From assembly GCF_039962115.1 (NCBI RefSeq), contig NZ_JAMPKJ010000001.1, positions 186,001 to 250,000 on the forward strand: a stretch of DNA of 64,000 nt, read 5' to 3'. The translations under genes were made by a program, and so were the position numbers. The notes beneath the pieces were generated by a model. That model did no database searches. It saw only the letters and a program-made list of their open reading frames with translations, and was not told where the DNA came from. Source of the DNA: Funiculus sociatus GB2-C1 (GTDB lineage Bacteria > Cyanobacteriota > Cyanobacteriia > Cyanobacteriales > FACHB-T130). This document shows positions 61,335 through 64,000 of this stretch, one piece after another (positions within the stretch are counted from its first letter, which is position 1; each line of letters begins with the position of its first letter).

Positions 61335-62618
61335 TTAGGAATTTAATTTGAGCGGCAGTTCGATTTGAAAAGTTGACCCTTGCCCGACTACACTGGAGAC
61401 ATTGATCCTGCCCTTGTGTGCTGCGACAATTTGTTGAGCGATCGCTAACCCCAAACCAAAACCGCCTTTAGCGCGACGATCGCTATCCGCCCGATAAAAC
61501 CGTTCAAAAATATGGGGCAAATCCGCAGGGGAAATTCCAATCCCAGTGTCGGAAACTTGAATAATAGCCAGACGCGATCGCGTAAACAGTTGCAGTTGAA
61601 CTTGACCACCAGCCGGAGTATATTTACAAGCATTACTCAGCAGGTTCATCACCGCCTGACGTAATAAATCTGCATCCGCTTGCACCTCCACACTTTTAGT
61701 CAGCAAATTACTAACGAAACTGACATTTTGTGCTGCGGCTTGCGTTGCATAGTTGTCTGCTAGATCCTGTAGCAAAATAGTTAGATTAATCTCTTTCACG
61801 CATTCCGGGGACAATGACCCATCATTACGAGCCAAAAACAGCAGATTACTAACCAGAGAACTCATTGATTTAGTAACATCAACAACCTTCTCTAACCGAA
61901 GACGTTGCTGTGAATTATCATCAGACAGCAACCCAACTTGTGCATTAGTCAAAATCGCCGCCAAAGGTGTCCGCAACTCATGAGAAGCATTCGCTGTGAA
62001 ACGTTGTAGTTGGTCATAAGTCTGGCGAATCGGTCGCATCGCCAGTCCCCCCAAAAACCAACCAGCAAGGCTAATTATCCCCAAAGTGACAGGAACCGCC
62101 AGCGTTAAAAATAGCCGAAAATTATCCAGCTTAGCTTGACTGGACAATAGCCCAGTTGCAACCTGGAGATAACCAATTAATACACCTTTCTCGTAAACGG
62201 GTAGCGTTACCTGACGCAGCCCAGGTTTAGTAGCTATTCCCAGCGTCTTGTCGTTGGCGATTTTGATTGTTTCAAATCCAGCTGACACTGACAGCTGCTT
62301 TGTCGGAGGTATGCCAAAAAATTGCACCAGTTGCCCTTTAGCATCGTACCAACGCGCATACACCAGTTCACTATCCTGCGGCTGTAGGTTATTTCCCAAC
62401 AGCGGCACATTTTCTAAATCTACCGCCCACGTACCATCGCGACGCTCATAATTCACGCTGGCTGCCATCACTTTAGTTTGTTTGTAAAGTAATTGATCCA
62501 GAGTTAAGAGCGTATCTGTAACTTCCAGATAGTAAACCACTCCCGCAAAGACAACCAAAATACTCCCCATTGATAGGGTGAACCAACGAGCCAAATTGCG
62601 ACGGCTACGACCAAACAT
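61335..62618 (-). CDS. rppB: Two-component sensor histidine kinase RppB
   Basis: 427 residues. Two membrane helices (about 14-32 and 168-192) enclose a periplasmic sensor domain, followed by a short HAMP-like linker. The kinase core has H box His213 in [16 protein letters not shown] box [16 protein letters not shown], and G boxes [13 protein letters not shown] and [10 protein letters not shown]. It pairs with the response regulator RppA encoded 234 bases upstream on the same strand. In Synechocystis RppA/RppB (NrsR/NrsS) senses nickel or redox state and controls photosynthesis genes; the ligand here is not known. Confidence 0.85.
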   Translation of the reverse strand: MFGRSRRNLARWFTLSMGSILVVFAGVVYYLEVTDTLLTLDQLLYKQTKVMAASVNYERRDGTWAVDLENVPLLGNNLQPQDSELVYARWYDAKGQLVQFFGIPPTKQLSVSAGFETIKIANDKTLGIATKPGLRQVTLPVYEKGVLIGYLQVATGLLSSQAKLDNFRLFLTLAVPVTLGIISLAGWFLGGLAMRPIRQTYDQLQRFTANASHELRTPLAAILTNAQVGLLSDDNSQQRLRLEKVVDVTKSMSSLVSNLLFLARNDGSLSPECVKEINLTILLQDLADNYATQAAAQNVSFVSNLLTKSVEVQADADLLRQAVMNLLSNACKYTPAGGQVQLQLFTRSRLAIIQVSDTGIGISPADLPHIFERFYRADSDRRAKGGFGLGLAIAQQIVAAHKGRINVSSVVGQGSTFQIELPLKLNS

Positions 62619-62629
62619 GAAAAATGAGG

Positions 62630-62850
62630 GGATTGGGGATTGGGGATTGGGGATTGGGGATTGGGGATTGGGAATTGGGGATTGGGGATTGGGGATTGGG
62701 GTTGGGAATTGGGGATTGGGGTTGGGAATTGGGGATTGGGTATTGGGAAAAAGTCTTACCTAGTCCCTATTCCCCAGTCCCCAGCCCCTAGTTCCTAGTC
62801 CCTAGTCCCCAGTCCCCAATACCTAGTCCCCAATCCCAAGCCCCCAGCCC
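62630..62850. repeat. GGGGATT heptamer tract inside the rppA-rppB operon
   Basis: About ten GGGGATT or GGGATTG copies run from 62632 to 62745. They are mirrored by CCCCAGT, CCCTAGT and CCCCAAT words from 62766 to 62846. The two halves can form a long G-rich/C-rich hairpin between rppA and rppB on the minus strand. Confidence 0.85.
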
Positions 62851-62852
62851 CT

Positions 62853-63536
62853 TCATTTTTTACTTCCGGAAGAATTGATACGATAGCCCATACCATATAC
62901 TGTTTCAATCCAGTCGGCTGCGCCAAGTAACTGCAAGCGTTGCCGCAGCCTGCGGACTAGAGTGGTTACAGCGTTGCTTTCCGGTTCTGTACCCCACTCC
63001 CATAAAGCTTGTTCAATCTGGTCGCGAGTTAAGACTTGATGAGGGTGACGTAGCAGGTACTCTAGCAACTGAAACTCGCGGGCTGATAATTGGACAGTTG
63101 TCTGTTCTCGTTCCACTGTCAGGCTATTTAGGTGGAGTTGTAAATCTTCCATGCGAAGGATATCTCCTTGCCAAAGTGGCGATCGCCTTCCCAATGCCCG
63201 CACCCGCGCCAACAGTTCTACAATATCTGTGGGTTTAACTAGATAGTCATCGGCACCAGCATCCAAACCCGTAACTTTATCTGGCGTGGTGTCTTTGGCA
63301 GTTAGCATTAACACAGGCGCGGTTTTACCTAACCGTCGATACTGGCGACAAAGGCTCAACCCACTAACTTTCGGTAACATCCAGTCTAAGATTAACAAGT
63401 CATAGTCTTTTTGAGACAGCAGCCATTGGGCAATTTCCCCATCTTCAATACCATCAACAATATGCCCAGCTTGCAACAAAGCAGCGTGCAGTGGCTCTAA
63501 TTGTGCCGGGTCGTCTTCTACCAATAAGATTTTCAT
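62853..63536 (-). CDS. rppA: OmpR/PhoB-type response regulator RppA
   Basis: 227 residues: a receiver with phosphoacceptor Asp51 in LLILDWMLP, acidic pocket LVEDDP and Lys in YLVKPTD; then a winged-helix DNA-binding domain (about 130-225) with LSAREFQLLEYLLRHPHQVL and AVTTLVRRLRQRLQ. It is the cognate regulator of RppB. The DNA sites it binds are not visible. Confidence 0.9.
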   Translation of the reverse strand: MKILLVEDDPAQLEPLHAALLQAGHIVDGIEDGEIAQWLLSQKDYDLLILDWMLPKVSGLSLCRQYRRLGKTAPVLMLTAKDTTPDKVTGLDAGADDYLVKPTDIVELLARVRALGRRSPLWQGDILRMEDLQLHLNSLTVEREQTTVQLSAREFQLLEYLLRHPHQVLTRDQIEQALWEWGTEPESNAVTTLVRRLRQRLQLLGAADWIETVYGMGYRINSSGSKK

Positions 63537-63723
63537 AAAGAGCTTTAGTGAAAAGTCTGTGCAAAAGAATCACCTACTATGTTGTTCAGGGTAAAGAAAT
63601 TCATGACCTCAGTACGTCTTCCACCAGTCAGAATTTAAGCAACCGCACCAGAAAACAAACTGTTTTCGGTGAATATTCTTTTTCTTTTACTTTTTAACCT
63701 CTCGCCCCCTATCCCCTCTCCCC

Positions 63724-64000
63724 ATGTCCTCGCCCCGCTGGTTACAAAAATTGCATTCTTTAGGGCTAGAATTTTGGTTGCCTTTACCCTTGTTGGGAAT
63801 TGCCTTTTGGGTTGGAGGTGGGATATTGACAGACAAGGTATTGAGTCGTCCCTACGGGACAGTAGACAAGCTGCAAGCTGATACACAACTAGAGGTGCAG
63901 CTTTCGGTAACAGTGCTAGTAATCAAAGCTGAAATTAAAAAGAGTGAAGGGTTTACCAGAGTACAGGTTAAAACCACAGATTCTGCACTCAAAAAGTTGG
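63724..64000 (+). CDS. Membrane-anchored protein, start only (partial)
   Basis: ATG 63724 opens a frame that stays open to the window edge (92 codons visible). It begins MSSPRWLQKLHSLGLEFWLP and has one membrane segment (about 17-37, including LPLPLLGIAFWVGGGILTDK), then a soluble part QLEVQLSVTVLVIKAEIKKS and FTRVQVKTTDSALKKL. The remainder lies off the window. Family not recognised from this part. Confidence 0.6.
   Translation, partial: MSSPRWLQKLHSLGLEFWLPLPLLGIAFWVGGGILTDKVLSRPYGTVDKLQADTQLEVQLSVTVLVIKAEIKKSEGFTRVQVKTTDSALKKL

Noticed and set aside
62578-62763. Open frame reading [12 protein letters not shown] repeatedly
   Set aside because: It is just the GGGGATT heptamer tract translated; it has no protein-like start and overlaps a repeat hairpin.
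1-64000. CRISPR array, tRNA, rRNA or prophage
   Set aside because: No regularly spaced direct repeats with unique spacers, no tRNA-like T-arm (GGTTCGA) with a cloverleaf, no rRNA signatures and no phage structural genes were found by eye.

Overview
The window is chromosomal DNA of a cyanobacterium, most likely a filamentous, motile, non-marine one of the Oscillatoriales/Microcoleus type. The evidence is a complete set of photosynthetic electron carriers (psbV, psbV2, petE, petJ), a CrtO-type ketolase, a PSRP-3/Ycf65 ribosomal protein, a Cph2-type photoreceptor kinase, cyanoexosortase B, sucrose synthase, frequent HIP1 octamers (GCGATCGC) and the short heptameric repeats (STRR) typical of filamentous cyanobacteria. 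The genus is inference. No rRNA, tRNA, CRISPR array, prophage or plasmid origin was seen.

Layout. 1-4.1 kb: the 5' part of crtO, then a complete partner-switching set: STAS antagonist, response regulator with PP2C phosphatase, and RsbW-like ATP-binding kinase. 4.3-9.0 kb: a TPP enzyme of the phosphoketolase/transketolase superfamily, a membrane-protein gene broken by one stop codon, a possible structured RNA, and accD. 9.2-11.4 kb: psbV-psbV2-petE-petJ. 11.5-20.4 kb: rhomboid protease, then a minus-strand exopolysaccharide and surface block (Wzc-like kinase, Wza-like export protein, cyanoexosortase B with its partner, PLP sugar aminotransferase, HpsE-like glycosyltransferase). 20.9-30.3 kb: orphan carbamoyltransferase, Uma2, uvrB, a small stress-type cluster with CsbD, a WD40 protein, rpe. 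30.7-37 kb: exported subtilase with an altered catalytic residue, serpin, small membrane protein, LCP protein, hydrolase. 37.1-39.2 kb: a solo TnpB element followed by a speB gene with an internal deletion. 39.2-44.7 kb: redoxin, pyrH-frr, a geranylgeranyl-reductase-family oxidoreductase, TPR lipoprotein, NADAR protein. 45-48.3 kb: an 1100-residue photoreceptor histidine kinase. 48.4-57.9 kb: PSRP-3, HAD hydrolase, two miniature inverted-repeat elements, peptidoglycan-binding protein, WD40 protein, sucrose synthase, and a divergent amino-acid ABC transporter (bgtB/bgtA). 58-64 kb: exported methyltransferase-like lipoprotein, APC permease, beta-barrel-like protein, RppA/RppB two-component pair, and a partial membrane protein.

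The observations most worth following are: (i) the photoreceptor kinase, with a phytochrome GAF-PHY pair plus two cyanobacteriochrome GAF domains, one of them DXCF type; (ii) the exported subtilase, with Glu where the catalytic Asp is expected, beside an inhibitory-type serpin; (iii) the clustered partner-switching module; (iv) the solo TnpB with a readable guide next to a deleted speB; (v) a gene split by a single in-frame stop; (vi) a cloverleaf-like RNA candidate; (vii) miniature inverted-repeat elements and palindrome clusters in the gaps. I did not find an obvious multi-gene defence island.
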